Notes: a model not told the origin generated them from the letters alone. A DNA stretch of 17,370 nt from DATMTS01 sp035564555 (GCA_035564555.1 DATMTS010000116.1:1-17370), one strand, 5' to 3'. Shown: positions 6,793 through 14,737, counted from the stretch's first letter. A program made the numbers and translations.

Positions 6793-7577
6793 ACGGCCTG
6801 ACCGTCGCGGCCGACAGCGACGCCCTGCAGCCCGGCGCGATCGCGGCCGCGCTCGCGTCCCTGCCGATGACACTGAGGGCGACCTCGGGCCCGCATGCCG
6901 CACTGCGCGCCATCGGTGGTGGCGCGGGCTGGTGCGAACGCGCGGCCGCCGCGCTGTCGGAGGGCGCACGCGGGGTGCTGGTCGCCCGGCCCACCGCGGT
7001 CGATGTCGCGCAACTGAGCGCGCTCGCCGAACACGATGCGCCGATCGTGCTCGACACTCGCTGGCGCCACAATCCTGCGGTCGCTCGCGTGCCGGAACTG
7101 CTGGCGGCACTCGACGGCGGTGTCTCGTTGTTCGAAGCGCACGCATACGTTGCCGATGAGGGGAGCCTGGATGACGCGATGCGCGATCTCGCGCTGCTCG
7201 CGCAGGCCGCCGGCGGGCAGATGCGGCACGTCAGCACCGTGCAGCGCTCGGTCGGTCGGCTCGTCGTTCATGGGCAGGTGGGCGGTGACGCGCTGCACGC
7301 CGTGGTCGACGTCACGAGTGTCGGGTCAGGAACCGCGTGGCTGCGCGCCTTGGGAGCGAGCGGCGGCGTGCAACTGATGGTTCCGGATGCCGGCACCGCC
7401 CGCGCCGCGCGGGTCACGGTCACCGATCCCGGCGGTCATACCCTGTTGCCGCTGCTTCACGAGTCGGCGCACCGCAACGCGTGGCGCCGGCTGGCCGCAG
7501 ACGTGCAGCAGGGGTCGCCAGCGAGCGATATCGACGATCTGCGCATCGTGACCGCCGCGTTCGCGGGCGAGGTCTGA
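6789..7577 (+). CDS. Degenerate Gfo/Idh/MocA-like companion protein, function unknown
   Basis: This 262-aa protein is coupled by a 4-nt overlap to the upstream oxidoreductase. It lacks a GxGxxG nucleotide-binding start. However, residues from about 57 (GARGVLVARPTAVDVAQLSA) followed by APIVLDTRWRHNPAV resemble the region around the EKP motif and the following strand of Gfo/Idh/MocA enzymes. In that alignment ARP replaces EKP, so the catalytic Lys is missing. The C-terminal half (VVHGQVGGDALHAVVDVTSV onwards) could match the beta-sheet substrate domain. I infer a pseudoenzyme or subunit that pairs with the upstream enzyme. The resemblance is by eye only. Confidence 0.75.
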   Translation: MNGLTVAADSDALQPGAIAAALASLPMTLRATSGPHAALRAIGGGAGWCERAAAALSEGARGVLVARPTAVDVAQLSALAEHDAPIVLDTRWRHNPAVARVPELLAALDGGVSLFEAHAYVADEGSLDDAMRDLALLAQAAGGQMRHVSTVQRSVGRLVVHGQVGGDALHAVVDVTSVGSGTAWLRALGASGGVQLMVPDAGTARAARVTVTDPGGHTLLPLLHESAHRNAWRRLAADVQQGSPASDIDDLRIVTAAFAGEV

Positions 7578-7629
7578 CCGCTCCGACCTGCGTCCGCCGT
7601 TGTTGCGCGGCTTTCGGGCTTGCGGATGT

Positions 7630-7635
7630 CATCAT
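7630..7635 (+). promoter_or_regulatory. Possible -10 box, leaderless start of the 7642 gene
   Basis: CATCAT is followed by 6 nt and then ATG 7642, with no Shine-Dalgarno sequence. The spacing matches stronger examples in this window (9580, 12276, 14996), but the hexamer is a weak match. Confidence 0.3.
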
Positions 7636-7641
7636 TGACGC

Positions 7642-8337
7642 ATGGAATGGGCCGAGCGGCTCACCCCGGACGAGTTCTGGGAGCGTATCGACGCCGGTGA
7701 GAGGTCGCTGCGCGACTCCGCTGCGGCATGGCCCAGCTATACCGTGGCGGGCTGGCAGGGGCCGGCGATGGTCGGGGAGTGGGCGTTCGGCGACGGGGTG
7801 CACGCGATCGTGCACGGCGATCCGCTGGCGACCAGGCGCGATGCAGACGACCTGGTGCTCGCCGGACTCGAGGAGCCGCACGTGCTGGTGCGGACGGGCG
7901 ATGATGACGCGCGCCGCACCGTTCACCTGTTGCGCCGTGCCGCTTCGCGCCCGGGTGAGGCGTTCGACGTCGCGAGCGTCGCGCATGCGGCACCGGATGA
8001 GATTGCGGAGATCGTCGTCGAATCGACCCCCGTGCTGTTCGAGGTGTGGCGCGATCCCGATTGCTGGTGGGCGGCGGGTTCGTACCGCGACGACGTGATC
8101 GTGATCGAGGCCCGCGGGCTGCAGCCCGCGTCCCTTCGACTGGTGCGGGTGGCCGACATCGAACGGTTCATCGCTCAGCGCCGCGAGTGGATCATCAGGC
8201 TGCGCCGTGAAGCCGCGACGGAGTGTGCGCCGAGCCGCGGACGTGTTGTTCCGCGCGATGCCCCAGACGATGAGCCGGATGAGCCGGATGAGCCGGACGA
8301 GCAGGATGACGGCTCCGCCGCCCACGGGGCCGGCTAG
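7642..8337 (+). CDS. Hypothetical protein with acidic repeat tail
   Basis: I do not recognise a family for this 231-aa protein. The first 200 residues look globular, with Trp-rich segments (MEWAERLTPDEFWERIDAG, SYTVAGWQGPAMVGEWAFG, FEVWRDPDCWWAAGSYRDD) and a helix ending ERFIAQRREWIIRLRRE. No signal peptide or membrane helix is seen. The C-terminus changes to a disordered acidic tail with three DEP units (DEPDEPDEPDEQDD), encoded by tandem 9-bp repeats. The high third-position G/C content and clean open frame support a real gene. It follows the companion gene after 64 bp and appears to have its own start signal. It converges with the gene at 8375-8656. Confidence 0.7.
   Translation: MEWAERLTPDEFWERIDAGERSLRDSAAAWPSYTVAGWQGPAMVGEWAFGDGVHAIVHGDPLATRRDADDLVLAGLEEPHVLVRTGDDDARRTVHLLRRAASRPGEAFDVASVAHAAPDEIAEIVVESTPVLFEVWRDPDCWWAAGSYRDDVIVIEARGLQPASLRLVRVADIERFIAQRREWIIRLRREAATECAPSRGRVVPRDAPDDEPDEPDEPDEQDDGSAAHGAG
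8269..8304 (+). repeat. Tandem 9-bp repeat inside a coding tail
   Basis: GATGAGCCG occurs three times in perfect tandem (8269-8277, 8278-8286, 8287-8295), followed by a diverged copy GACGAGCAG (8296-8304). It encodes Asp-Glu-Pro units near the C-terminus of the hypothetical protein. Being in frame and a multiple of three, it can change copy number by slippage without a frameshift. Confidence 0.8.
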
Positions 8338-8374
8338 AGCGGGGCGGACGTTCGAATACACGAACCATACTCGG

Positions 8375-8656
8375 TCAGTCGATGACGCGGAAGAGCTGCC
8401 AATCGCCGGAGGAAGCGGACCGTCGCACGTCGAAGATGTGCGACTCGCCGTCGGCCGAGGTTCCTTGGAAGCGCCAGCCGATCAACGAGCGGGGCGGATG
8501 CGTGATCGCAGAACTGAGCGGGAGTTCGGGGTCCGGGCCCAGTCTCGTCGGAGTGTCGCTGACGCGGAAGCGCCTGCCTGCCCAGACCATGCGTGCCGGG
8601 GCGCCGAGGGAGTCAAGCCAGATGGCGACGGAATCGGTCGTGTGCGTGATGCTCAT
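8375..8656 (-). CDS. Small conserved hypothetical protein (possibly DUF6504-like)
   Basis: This 93-aa protein starts at ATG 8656. GGAGG (plus 8663-8667) lies 6 nt ahead and decides the start over an upstream ATG at 8680. It has AIWLDSLGAPARMVWAGRRF followed by RVSDTPTRLG and IGWRFQGTSADGESHIFDVR. The pattern of a short strand, PAxMVWxGRR and RV resembles small actinobacterial proteins annotated DUF6504, but I cannot confirm membership. It has no membrane segment and no catalytic motif. The promoter probably lies in the AT-rich stretch at 8676-8702. Confidence 0.65.
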   Translation of the reverse strand: MSITHTTDSVAIWLDSLGAPARMVWAGRRFRVSDTPTRLGPDPELPLSSAITHPPRSLIGWRFQGTSADGESHIFDVRRSASSGDWQLFRVID

Positions 8657-8912
8657 GTCGAGCCTCCAATAGAACATCAATTCGATTATTCGTCAGAATA
8701 CGTCGCTCTGCGGCGACACGCCAAACACGCCGAGACGCGTTGAGCAGACTCGATGGCCTGGCCGATCGAGCGCGGCCGCTGCTCGTCCGTGCCCACCGTT
8801 CCCCTCCCTTCTGTTCACCTGGGGCGACGATCGGGAACGTTCGGGGCATGATGGTCATCGTGTGCGAGGTGACCGAGGACCGCGGGCGGGCCGCGACGCT
8901 CGGCGTCGGCGG
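8657..8912. other. Divergent intergenic region with AT-rich promoter segment
   Basis: These 256 bp separate the small minus-strand gene from the CDF transporter. An AT-rich patch at about 8676-8702 probably carries the promoter of the minus-strand gene. On the plus strand CATGAT (8847-8852) could be a -10 box for the transporter. I see no gene here; the overlapping open frames are Arg-rich shadows. Confidence 0.4.
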
Positions 8913-9560
8913 ATGAGTTCGCATCCGCCCGTTCGATCGAACCAACGCCGCAGGCTCTCGATCGTGCTCACGCTGAACCTGGCGTTGGTCGGGGGACTCG
9001 TCGCCGTCGGGGTCATCGCCGGTTCGGTGAGCGTGCTCGGCGCGGCAGGCGACACACTCGCCGACTCGGTCGCACTCGTTCTCGGGCTGATCGCGGTCGC
9101 CGCGCGCGACCACGATCCCGGCCGCCCTCGAGCCAACCGCCCGATCGCGATCGTCGCTCTCGTGAACGCCGTCATTCTGATCGCCGTCACGGTCGGCGTC
9201 GCCATTGAAGCGATCGCAAGGCTGCAGGAGGGAGCACCAGCCGTGCTGGGCATGCCGATGGCGGTGGTCAGCCTGGTCACGCTCGCCATGATGATCACCG
9301 GGGCGCTGGTGCTCGGCCTGTCGGCGCATCGCGAGGATGTGCATATGAAATCGGTTCTCATCGACACCCTGGCTGACGCGGCAGCAGCGGCCGGGGTGCT
9401 GGTGGCCGGCGCGATCATCTGGCTCACCGGCGGTAACTACTGGCTCGATCCCGTGATCGCCCTGGTCGTCGCCGCGATGATCGGGTATGCAGGAGCCCGG
9501 TTGGCGGTGCAGGCGGTCTCGGCGCTGCGCGGTGCGGAAGTCGACTTCGACGACGACTGA
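8913..9560 (+). CDS. Cation diffusion facilitator (CDF) family transporter lacking the C-terminal domain
   Basis: This 215-aa inner-membrane protein should export a divalent metal in exchange for protons. Six TM helices are readable at about residues 17-38, 41-62, 78-98, 112-135, 148-170 and 178-198. The metal site is DTLAD in TM2 (D47, D51) and DTLAD in TM5 (D151, D155). Zinc CDFs usually have His in the TM5 motif (HxxxD); DxxxD in both helices has been linked to manganese transporters. The protein ends soon after TM6 (RGAEVDFDDD) and lacks the roughly 80-residue cytoplasmic metallochaperone-like domain. The start is uncertain: ATG 8913 gives a normal N-terminus, and GTG 8862 adds 17 mostly Arg/Gly/Asp residues. 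Neither has a good ribosome binding site. Confidence 0.85.
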   Translation: MSSHPPVRSNQRRRLSIVLTLNLALVGGLVAVGVIAGSVSVLGAAGDTLADSVALVLGLIAVAARDHDPGRPRANRPIAIVALVNAVILIAVTVGVAIEAIARLQEGAPAVLGMPMAVVSLVTLAMMITGALVLGLSAHREDVHMKSVLIDTLADAAAAAGVLVAGAIIWLTGGNYWLDPVIALVVAAMIGYAGARLAVQAVSALRGAEVDFDDD

Positions 9561-9579
9561 TACCGGGATGCTCGCAACC

Positions 9580-9585
9580 TAGGAT
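9580..9585 (+). promoter_or_regulatory. -10 box for leaderless inositol-phosphatase-family mRNA
   Basis: TAGGAT is followed by exactly 6 nt (TGAGCC) and ATG 9592, with no Shine-Dalgarno sequence. Transcription would begin at or next to the start codon. The site lies 19 bp after the stop of the CDF gene, so this gene probably has its own promoter. Confidence 0.6.
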
Positions 9586-9591
9586 TGAGCC

Positions 9592-10431
9592 ATGACGGCA
9601 CCGCGACACCAGACCGGCATCAATGAGCTGCTGGTCCTGGCCAAGCGCACCGCGCTCGCCGCCGGCGCGCTGGTGCACGAACGCCGCATCGAGGGCGTCG
9701 AGATCACCGACCGCAAGTCGACGCCGACCGACATCGTCACGGCCGCCGACCGGGAGTCCGAGCGGCTCATCCGCTCGCTCATCGCCGACGCCCGGCCCGA
9801 CGACGGGTTCTACGGCGAAGAGAGCGGATCGGCGTCAGGGACGAGCGGGCTCACCTGGGTGGTCGACCCGATCGACGGCACGGTGAACTACCTCTACGAC
9901 ATCCCGGCATACGCCGTGTCCGTGGCCGTCGTCGAGGGCGAGCCCGACCCCGCGAGCTGGCGCGCTCTGGCCGGCGTCGTCGTCGGCCCGGTGGGCGGCG
10001 AGCTCTACACCGCGTCGGCGGGGGGTGGCGCCTTCCTCGGCAATCGGCGTCTGCAACTGGCGCCGGGCACACGCCTCGCGCAGGCGCTCGTGGGAACCGG
10101 GTTCGGATATGACGCCGGCCGGCGCACCCGTCAGGCTCAGCTGCTCGCCCGTCTGATCGCGCACGTTCGCGACATCCGGCGCATCGGATCGGCGGCCCTC
10201 GACCTGTGCGCGGTAGCATCCGGCAGGCTGGACGCCTACTACGAGATGGGCCTGCAGCCCTGGGACCACGCGGCCGGGGCCCTCGTGGCGGCGGAAGCCG
10301 GAGCGCGTGTTGCCGGTCTGAACGGTACACCGGCCACCGAGACGCTCACGATAGCCGCGGAGCCGGGACTCTTCGACGAGCTCGTGCCGCTGCTCGAAGA
10401 ATTCGACGTGCTGAGCGTGCTCGACGGCTGA
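9592..10431 (+). CDS. Inositol monophosphatase family protein
   Basis: This 279-aa Mg-dependent phosphatase belongs to the IMPase/FBPase/HisN/CysQ superfamily. All metal-site motifs are present: GEES (residues 75-78), VVDPIDGTVNY (D92, D95 and the Thr after Gly) and LQPWDHAAG (D225). The region DRKSTPTDIVTAADRESE matches the N-terminal part that positions Mg. Length is typical. Actinobacterial members act on myo-inositol-1-phosphate, histidinol phosphate or other sugar phosphates, and sequence by eye does not separate these. The gene lies 31 bp after the CDF gene and is convergent with the GH13 gene, 27 bp apart. The window holds no inositol-1-phosphate synthase or histidine gene that would point to a pathway. 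Confidence 0.9.
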   Translation: MTAPRHQTGINELLVLAKRTALAAGALVHERRIEGVEITDRKSTPTDIVTAADRESERLIRSLIADARPDDGFYGEESGSASGTSGLTWVVDPIDGTVNYLYDIPAYAVSVAVVEGEPDPASWRALAGVVVGPVGGELYTASAGGGAFLGNRRLQLAPGTRLAQALVGTGFGYDAGRRTRQAQLLARLIAHVRDIRRIGSAALDLCAVASGRLDAYYEMGLQPWDHAAGALVAAEAGARVAGLNGTPATETLTIAAEPGLFDELVPLLEEFDVLSVLDG

Positions 10432-10458
10432 GTGGCGCGATGACCGGCTCGCCCGGCG

Positions 10459-12177
10459 TCAGCTCAGCCAGACAGCAGTGTCGGGCGGCAGTTGTGTTCC
10501 CGCGACAGCATCGCTCGCGATCAGAATCTGGCCTGCGGGCAGTTCGAGGGCTTTTCCGCTCATGTTGGCGATGACCGTCACCGACCCGTTGCGCATCGCG
10601 ATCACGTCATCACCGAATCCGTCGAGCCACTCGAGTGAGCCGTTGCCGAGCGCACGCGAAGCCCGTTCGGCGAGCAACCGGCGATACAGGGACAACGTGG
10701 AGTGCGGGTCGCCCTGCTGGCGGTCACGGGCGAACCGAGCCCAATCCACGGGCTGCGGCAGCCAGCTGGCACCCGTCGTGTTGAAGCCGTATGCGGGCGC
10801 ATCGGCCTGCCACGGGATGGGCACCCGGCATCCATCCCGGCCGTAACGCGCGCCGTCGGTGCGGAACCAGGTGGGGTCCTCGCGTGCCGAGTTCGGCAGC
10901 TCCATGTCCTCCGGCAGGCCCAATTCCTCGCCCTGGTACAGGTAGCTCGACCCGGGCAGCGCCAGCATCAACGTCGTGGCCGCCCGGGCTCGACGCAACC
11001 CCAGTACCGGGTCGGGCTTGTTCGGGGTATCGGGGCCGATGCCGTCGCCGTGCGGATTGTTCCAGTTCAGGGCCAGGCGCGTCGCGTGCCGCACGACGTC
11101 GTGGTTCGACAGCACCCACGTGCTGGGCGCGCCGACCGCGGAGAACTCTTCGAGCGACTCGTGGATGACCGCGCGCAACGCGGGCGCCGACCAGGGGGTC
11201 TGCAGATACGAGAAGTTGAACGTCTGCTGCATCTCGTTCGGCCGCACGTAGCGAGCGAGGCGCTTGAGGGATGCCACCCAGGCCTCACCGCACAGAGCCC
11301 GCTCGCCGTCGTATCGGCTCAGCAGTGCGTGCCATTGTCGGTAGATCTCGTGCACGGCGTCCTGGTCCCAGTACGGCGGGGCGGCGCGGCGACGTTGATT
11401 CAGGCGGCGTTCGTTCGTGGATGCTGCCTGCTCCATCGTCGACTCCTCGCGCGGCGGTGAGTAGTCCGGCAGCCCGGGAGCCTTGATCAGACCGTGCGCG
11501 ACGTCGATGCGAAAGCCGTCGACGCCCCGGTCGAGCCAGAAACGAAGGATGTCGAGGAACTGTTGCCGCACCCATGCGTTGCGCCAGTTCAGGTCGGGCT
11601 GGGAGGTGTCGAACAGATGCAGGTACCACTGACCGGGGCTGCCGTCCGGGCGGTTCACCCGAGTCCACGCGGAGCCGCCGAACACCGAGTTCCAGTTGTT
11701 CGGCGGTTGATCGCCGTTGTCGCCTTTGCCGTCTCGGAAGATGTAGGTGTCGCGTGCCTCGCTGCCTTCGCCGGCGGCCAGCGCCGCGCGGAACCACGGA
11801 TGATCGCTCGAGGTGTGGTTGGGCACCAGGTCGATGATCAGGCGCAGCCCGAGACGGTGTGCTTCGGCCAGCAGCACGTCGAAGTCATCGAGGGTGCCGA
11901 ACAGCGGGTCCACATTCCGGTAGTCGGCGACGTCGTAGCCCGCGTCGCGCTGCGGGGAGGTGTAGAACGGCGAGAGCCAGACGGCATCCACGCCCAGCTC
12001 CGACAGAACGGGAAGCCGGGCGGCGATGCCGCGCAAGTCGCCGACGCGATCGCCATCGGCATCCGCGAACGAACGCGGATACACCTGGTAGATGACGGCG
12101 GAGCGCCACCACTCCGGTGCTGCTGATGGTGCCGCCGCCTCGCTCTGCGTCAGTTCGATGCTCGTGCCGCCTGTCAC
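10459..12177 (-). CDS. GH13 alpha-glucosidase (oligo-1,6-glucosidase/maltase type)
   Basis: This 572-aa cytoplasmic glycoside hydrolase acts on malto- or isomalto-oligosaccharides. The (beta/alpha)8 barrel begins at VIYQVYPRSFADADGDRVGD (28-47), which includes the Asp-rich calcium loop. Conserved region I is DLVPNH (116-121), II is GFRIDVAH with nucleophile D225, III is LCGEAW with acid/base E298, and IV is VLSNHD (D360). Val after the nucleophile is typical of enzymes that can act on alpha-1,6 or mixed linkages, but it does not settle specificity. The start is GTG 12177, with GAGGGG (plus 12185-12190) 7 nt ahead. No signal peptide is present. It is divergent from a second GH13 gene, suggesting joint control in alpha-glucan use. 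Confidence 0.93.
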   Translation of the reverse strand: MTGGTSIELTQSEAAAPSAAPEWWRSAVIYQVYPRSFADADGDRVGDLRGIAARLPVLSELGVDAVWLSPFYTSPQRDAGYDVADYRNVDPLFGTLDDFDVLLAEAHRLGLRLIIDLVPNHTSSDHPWFRAALAAGEGSEARDTYIFRDGKGDNGDQPPNNWNSVFGGSAWTRVNRPDGSPGQWYLHLFDTSQPDLNWRNAWVRQQFLDILRFWLDRGVDGFRIDVAHGLIKAPGLPDYSPPREESTMEQAASTNERRLNQRRRAAPPYWDQDAVHEIYRQWHALLSRYDGERALCGEAWVASLKRLARYVRPNEMQQTFNFSYLQTPWSAPALRAVIHESLEEFSAVGAPSTWVLSNHDVVRHATRLALNWNNPHGDGIGPDTPNKPDPVLGLRRARAATTLMLALPGSSYLYQGEELGLPEDMELPNSAREDPTWFRTDGARYGRDGCRVPIPWQADAPAYGFNTTGASWLPQPVDWARFARDRQQGDPHSTLSLYRRLLAERASRALGNGSLEWLDGFGDDVIAMRNGSVTVIANMSGKALELPAGQILIASDAVAGTQLPPDTAVWLS

Positions 12178-12198
12178 GTTGCGTCCCCTCGCTCAGAT

Positions 12199-12247
12199 GC
12201 CGACCTGATAACCATCGCATCGGGCGACCCGTTCGCCCGAGGTCGGC
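12199..12247. promoter_or_regulatory. Nested inverted repeats between divergent GH13 genes
   Basis: Outer arms GCCGACCT (12199-12206) and AGGTCGGC (12240-12247) enclose an inner perfect repeat, CGGGCGA (12221-12227) and TCGCCCG (12233-12239), with a 5-bp loop. Both repeats are exact. The structure sits 21 bp from the GTG of one gene and 28 bp before the -10 of the other. It could be a regulator-binding region for both promoters, or a structured 5' leader of the minus-strand gene. No regulator gene lies next to it. Confidence 0.5.
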
Positions 12248-12275
12248 GTGGGCGTGCCGCCGGGGGAGCGTCAAG

Positions 12276-12281
12276 TATGGT
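12276..12281 (+). promoter_or_regulatory. -10 box for leaderless neopullulanase-like gene
   Basis: TATGGT is followed by 6 nt (CGATCC) and ATG 12288, with no Shine-Dalgarno sequence, so transcription should start at or beside the ATG. This supports ATG 12288 rather than upstream in-frame starts that would overlap the divergent GH13 gene. Confidence 0.6.
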
Positions 12282-12287
12282 CGATCC

Positions 12288-14204
12288 ATGCTCCAGCCCC
12301 ATCACGACGGGTCGTCACTCCACGTCTCTACCCAGACTCCTGCGTTGGGAGACATCGTCGACGTGCTCGTGCGCATTCCGCATTCCTACGGATCCGTCAC
12401 AGCCGTACGCACTCGCTCGAACCCCGACCACGAGCCTCGGTTCACCGACGCCGAGCTGAGGTCGTCCGTCGAGGGATGGGACTGGTGGAGCGCGCCGGTT
12501 CAGGTCGAGAATCCGGTGCACGGCTACCGGTTCATGATCACCCGCGGCGACGGCTCGAATGTGTGGCTCAACGCCACCGGGATGCACGACATCGAGACGC
12601 TCGACAGCGAGGACTTCCGCCTCGTCGCGTACGATCCTCCGCCGCAATGGCTGCCATCGACGGTGCTCTATCAGGTGTTCCCCGACCGGTTCGCCCGGTC
12701 GTCGGCCGCGGCGGCGCGGCCGACGCCGGACTGGGCGATCCCGGCGCAGTGGAACGACCCCGTCGATCCCGAACCGCCGGGACGCTCGCAGCAGTTCTAC
12801 GGCGGTGACCTCGATGGCGCGGCATCCCGGCTGGACCACCTGGCCGAACTCGGCGTGAACATGGTCTACCTGACTCCCGTCTTCCCCGCCCGGTCGAACC
12901 ACCGCTACGACGCGACGAGTTTCGCGCACGTCGATCCGCTGCTCGGCGGCGACGATGCGCTGGTGCGCTTCGTCGAGACGGCGCATGCTCGCGGACTGCG
13001 CGTGATCGGCGATCTCACAACGAACCATTGCGGTGACGGGCACGAGTGGTTCCAGGCCGCGTACGGGCATCCGGACGCCCTCGAGTCGGAATTCTTCTTC
13101 TGGCTGAACGACGAGCACACCGAGTACGCCTCCTGGCTCGGTGTGCCGAGCCTGCCGAAGTTCAACTGGAACTCGGCGGAACTGCGGCGGCGGTTCATCG
13201 ACGGAGCCGACTCCGTCGTCGCGCATTGGCTGAAGCCGCCGTACTCCCTCGACGGCTGGCGCATCGACGTGGCGAACATGACGGGCCGCTACCGCGATCA
13301 AGACCTCAACCCCGAAGTGCGGCGGATCATCCGGCGCACCATGGTCGAGATCAATCCGGACACCATCCTGCTCGGCGAATCGACCAACGACGCGGCATCC
13401 GACTTCCAAGGCGACGCCTGGCACGGGGCGATGACGTACGCGAACTTCACCCGGCCGGTGTGGGGGTGGCTGTCAGAACCGGGCAGCACCTCGACCTACT
13501 TCGGGCAACCGGTCGGCACGATCCCGGGCTACACCGGGGCCCAACTCGTCGCCGCGCACACGGCGTTCGCGGCAGGCTTCCCCTGGCGCGTGCGCAGCGG
13601 CACGATGAACGCGCTCGACACCCACGACGTGCCGCGGTTCCGTACCCATGCGCGGCCCGGCGCGGTGCCTGTCGCACTCGGGCTGTCGGTGACGTTGCCG
13701 GGCATCCCGGTGATCTGGGCCGGTGACGAATTCGGACTGGTCGCCGACGACGGCGAAGCCTCGCGGATGCCGCTGCCCTGGCAGCTGCTGGACGACCCCG
13801 ACCGCCCCGCCGGCGGTGTAGCGCCCGGAGGAACGGGCGACGCGTATCGAGACCAGCGCACCCTCGCACGCGAAACGACATCCCTCTATTCGAGCCTGAT
13901 CCGGTTGCGGCGCGACCACCCCGCGCTCAATGCGGGCGGCATGCGCTGGCTGCATGTCGGGGACGATGCGCTCGTATACGTGCGCGAGCATGCCGACGAG
14001 AGTGTCCTCGTGCTCGCGGCGCGGGCTGCGACCGATCTGCGGCTGCCCTTGGATGCAATCGCCGGCGCACGTGAGGCGCTGCGGCTCGTCGGCGAGGCGG
14101 CGCTCGGTGTGACCGATCCCGTAGACGAAGACGAAGGCGGCCTGCGCATCGCATCACACGGAATGTGTTTCGCCGTTTGGCGGCTGCCCGGGGTCGCTGC
14201 CTGA
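12288..14204 (+). CDS. GH13 glycoside hydrolase, neopullulanase/cyclomaltodextrinase/maltogenic-amylase type
   Basis: This 638-aa enzyme has an N-terminal beta domain (about residues 10-115, CBM34-like, with YRFMITRGDGSNVWLNATGM). A GH13 barrel begins at VLYQVFPDRFARS (126-138). Region I is DLTTNH (242-247), II is GWRIDVAN with nucleophile D327, III is LLGEST with acid/base E364, and IV is ALDTHD (H446, D447). The GGDLDGAASRLDHLAELGVN segment and the N-terminal domain fit the GH13 group that cleaves cyclodextrins, pullulan and maltodextrins, usually in the cytoplasm. No signal peptide is seen. With the divergent alpha-glucosidase it would take imported maltodextrins to glucose. The exact specificity is not readable. 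Confidence 0.92.
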   Translation: MLQPHHDGSSLHVSTQTPALGDIVDVLVRIPHSYGSVTAVRTRSNPDHEPRFTDAELRSSVEGWDWWSAPVQVENPVHGYRFMITRGDGSNVWLNATGMHDIETLDSEDFRLVAYDPPPQWLPSTVLYQVFPDRFARSSAAAARPTPDWAIPAQWNDPVDPEPPGRSQQFYGGDLDGAASRLDHLAELGVNMVYLTPVFPARSNHRYDATSFAHVDPLLGGDDALVRFVETAHARGLRVIGDLTTNHCGDGHEWFQAAYGHPDALESEFFFWLNDEHTEYASWLGVPSLPKFNWNSAELRRRFIDGADSVVAHWLKPPYSLDGWRIDVANMTGRYRDQDLNPEVRRIIRRTMVEINPDTILLGESTNDAASDFQGDAWHGAMTYANFTRPVWGWLSEPGSTSTYFGQPVGTIPGYTGAQLVAAHTAFAAGFPWRVRSGTMNALDTHDVPRFRTHARPGAVPVALGLSVTLPGIPVIWAGDEFGLVADDGEASRMPLPWQLLDDPDRPAGGVAPGGTGDAYRDQRTLARETTSLYSSLIRLRRDHPALNAGGMRWLHVGDDALVYVREHADESVLVLAARAATDLRLPLDAIAGAREALRLVGEAALGVTDPVDEDEGGLRIASHGMCFAVWRLPGVAA

Positions 14205-14295
14205 TCTGCCTGTGCCCTGCATCATCCGCTCCGGCCAAGGGGGATGACGCAAGGCACCGATAAAGTATCCGGTGAAAGCGACGAAGAGAGCACGT

Positions 14296-14718
14296 ATGCC
14301 CGTGATCGGCAACATCACCTTCGACTGCGCCGACCCGCGGTCGGTCTCTGACTTCTGGTCGGATGTCATGGGCTACGAGCGCAGCGAGTATCCGCCTGAG
14401 ATGCGCGCCGAACTGATCGCGGCCGGGCTTACGGAGGACGACCTGGCCATGCGCGGTCTGGCGTGGGGCGGTCCGGGAACCCAGCGGTTCTTCTTCAACC
14501 GGGTGCCCGAAGGCAAAGTGGTGAAGAATCGCGTGCATGTCGACCTCAACGCGGCGGCCCACGGCCGAGCCACGCGCGACCAGGTGGACGCGGAGGTCGA
14601 ACGCATCGTGGCACTGGGCGCGACGGTGCTCGCGAAGCACGACAGCCACTGGGGCCCGTACCCGGAATACCACTATGTTCTGGCCGACCCGGAGGGCAAT
14701 GAGTTCTGCGTCCAGTGA
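14296..14718 (+). CDS. VOC (glyoxalase/dioxygenase-fold) family protein
   Basis: This protein of about 140 aa has two vicinal-oxygen-chelate half-repeats. The first begins PVIGNITFDCADPRSVSDFW (2-21), and the second has NRVHVDLNA (78-86) and ends HYVLADPEGNEFCV. The final DPEGNEFCV is typical of Glyoxalase_6-type proteins, a group with mostly unknown substrates that includes antibiotic-binding and isomerase relatives. ATG 14296 is preferred, with a purine-rich AGAGAG (14285-14290) ahead. An in-frame GTG at 14272 lies 5 nt behind TAAAGT (14261-14266) and would add MKATKRAR, so a leaderless longer form is possible. It is convergent with the zinc-ribbon gene, 19 bp apart. Confidence 0.82.
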   Translation: MPVIGNITFDCADPRSVSDFWSDVMGYERSEYPPEMRAELIAAGLTEDDLAMRGLAWGGPGTQRFFFNRVPEGKVVKNRVHVDLNAAAHGRATRDQVDAEVERIVALGATVLAKHDSHWGPYPEYHYVLADPEGNEFCVQ

Positions 14719-14737
14719 GCGGCTGAACCCGTGCGGA

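Noticed and set aside
7420..8361. A 313-codon minus-strand frame opposite the hypothetical protein
   Set aside because: It overlaps two plus-strand genes with better codon bias and start signals. Its low-complexity start (LLVRLIRLIRLIV) is the mirror of the DEP repeat.
8207..8743. A 178-codon plus-strand frame across the small minus-strand gene
   Set aside because: It overlaps the 3' end of one gene and all of another that has a clear GGAGG site. Its composition is shadow-like.
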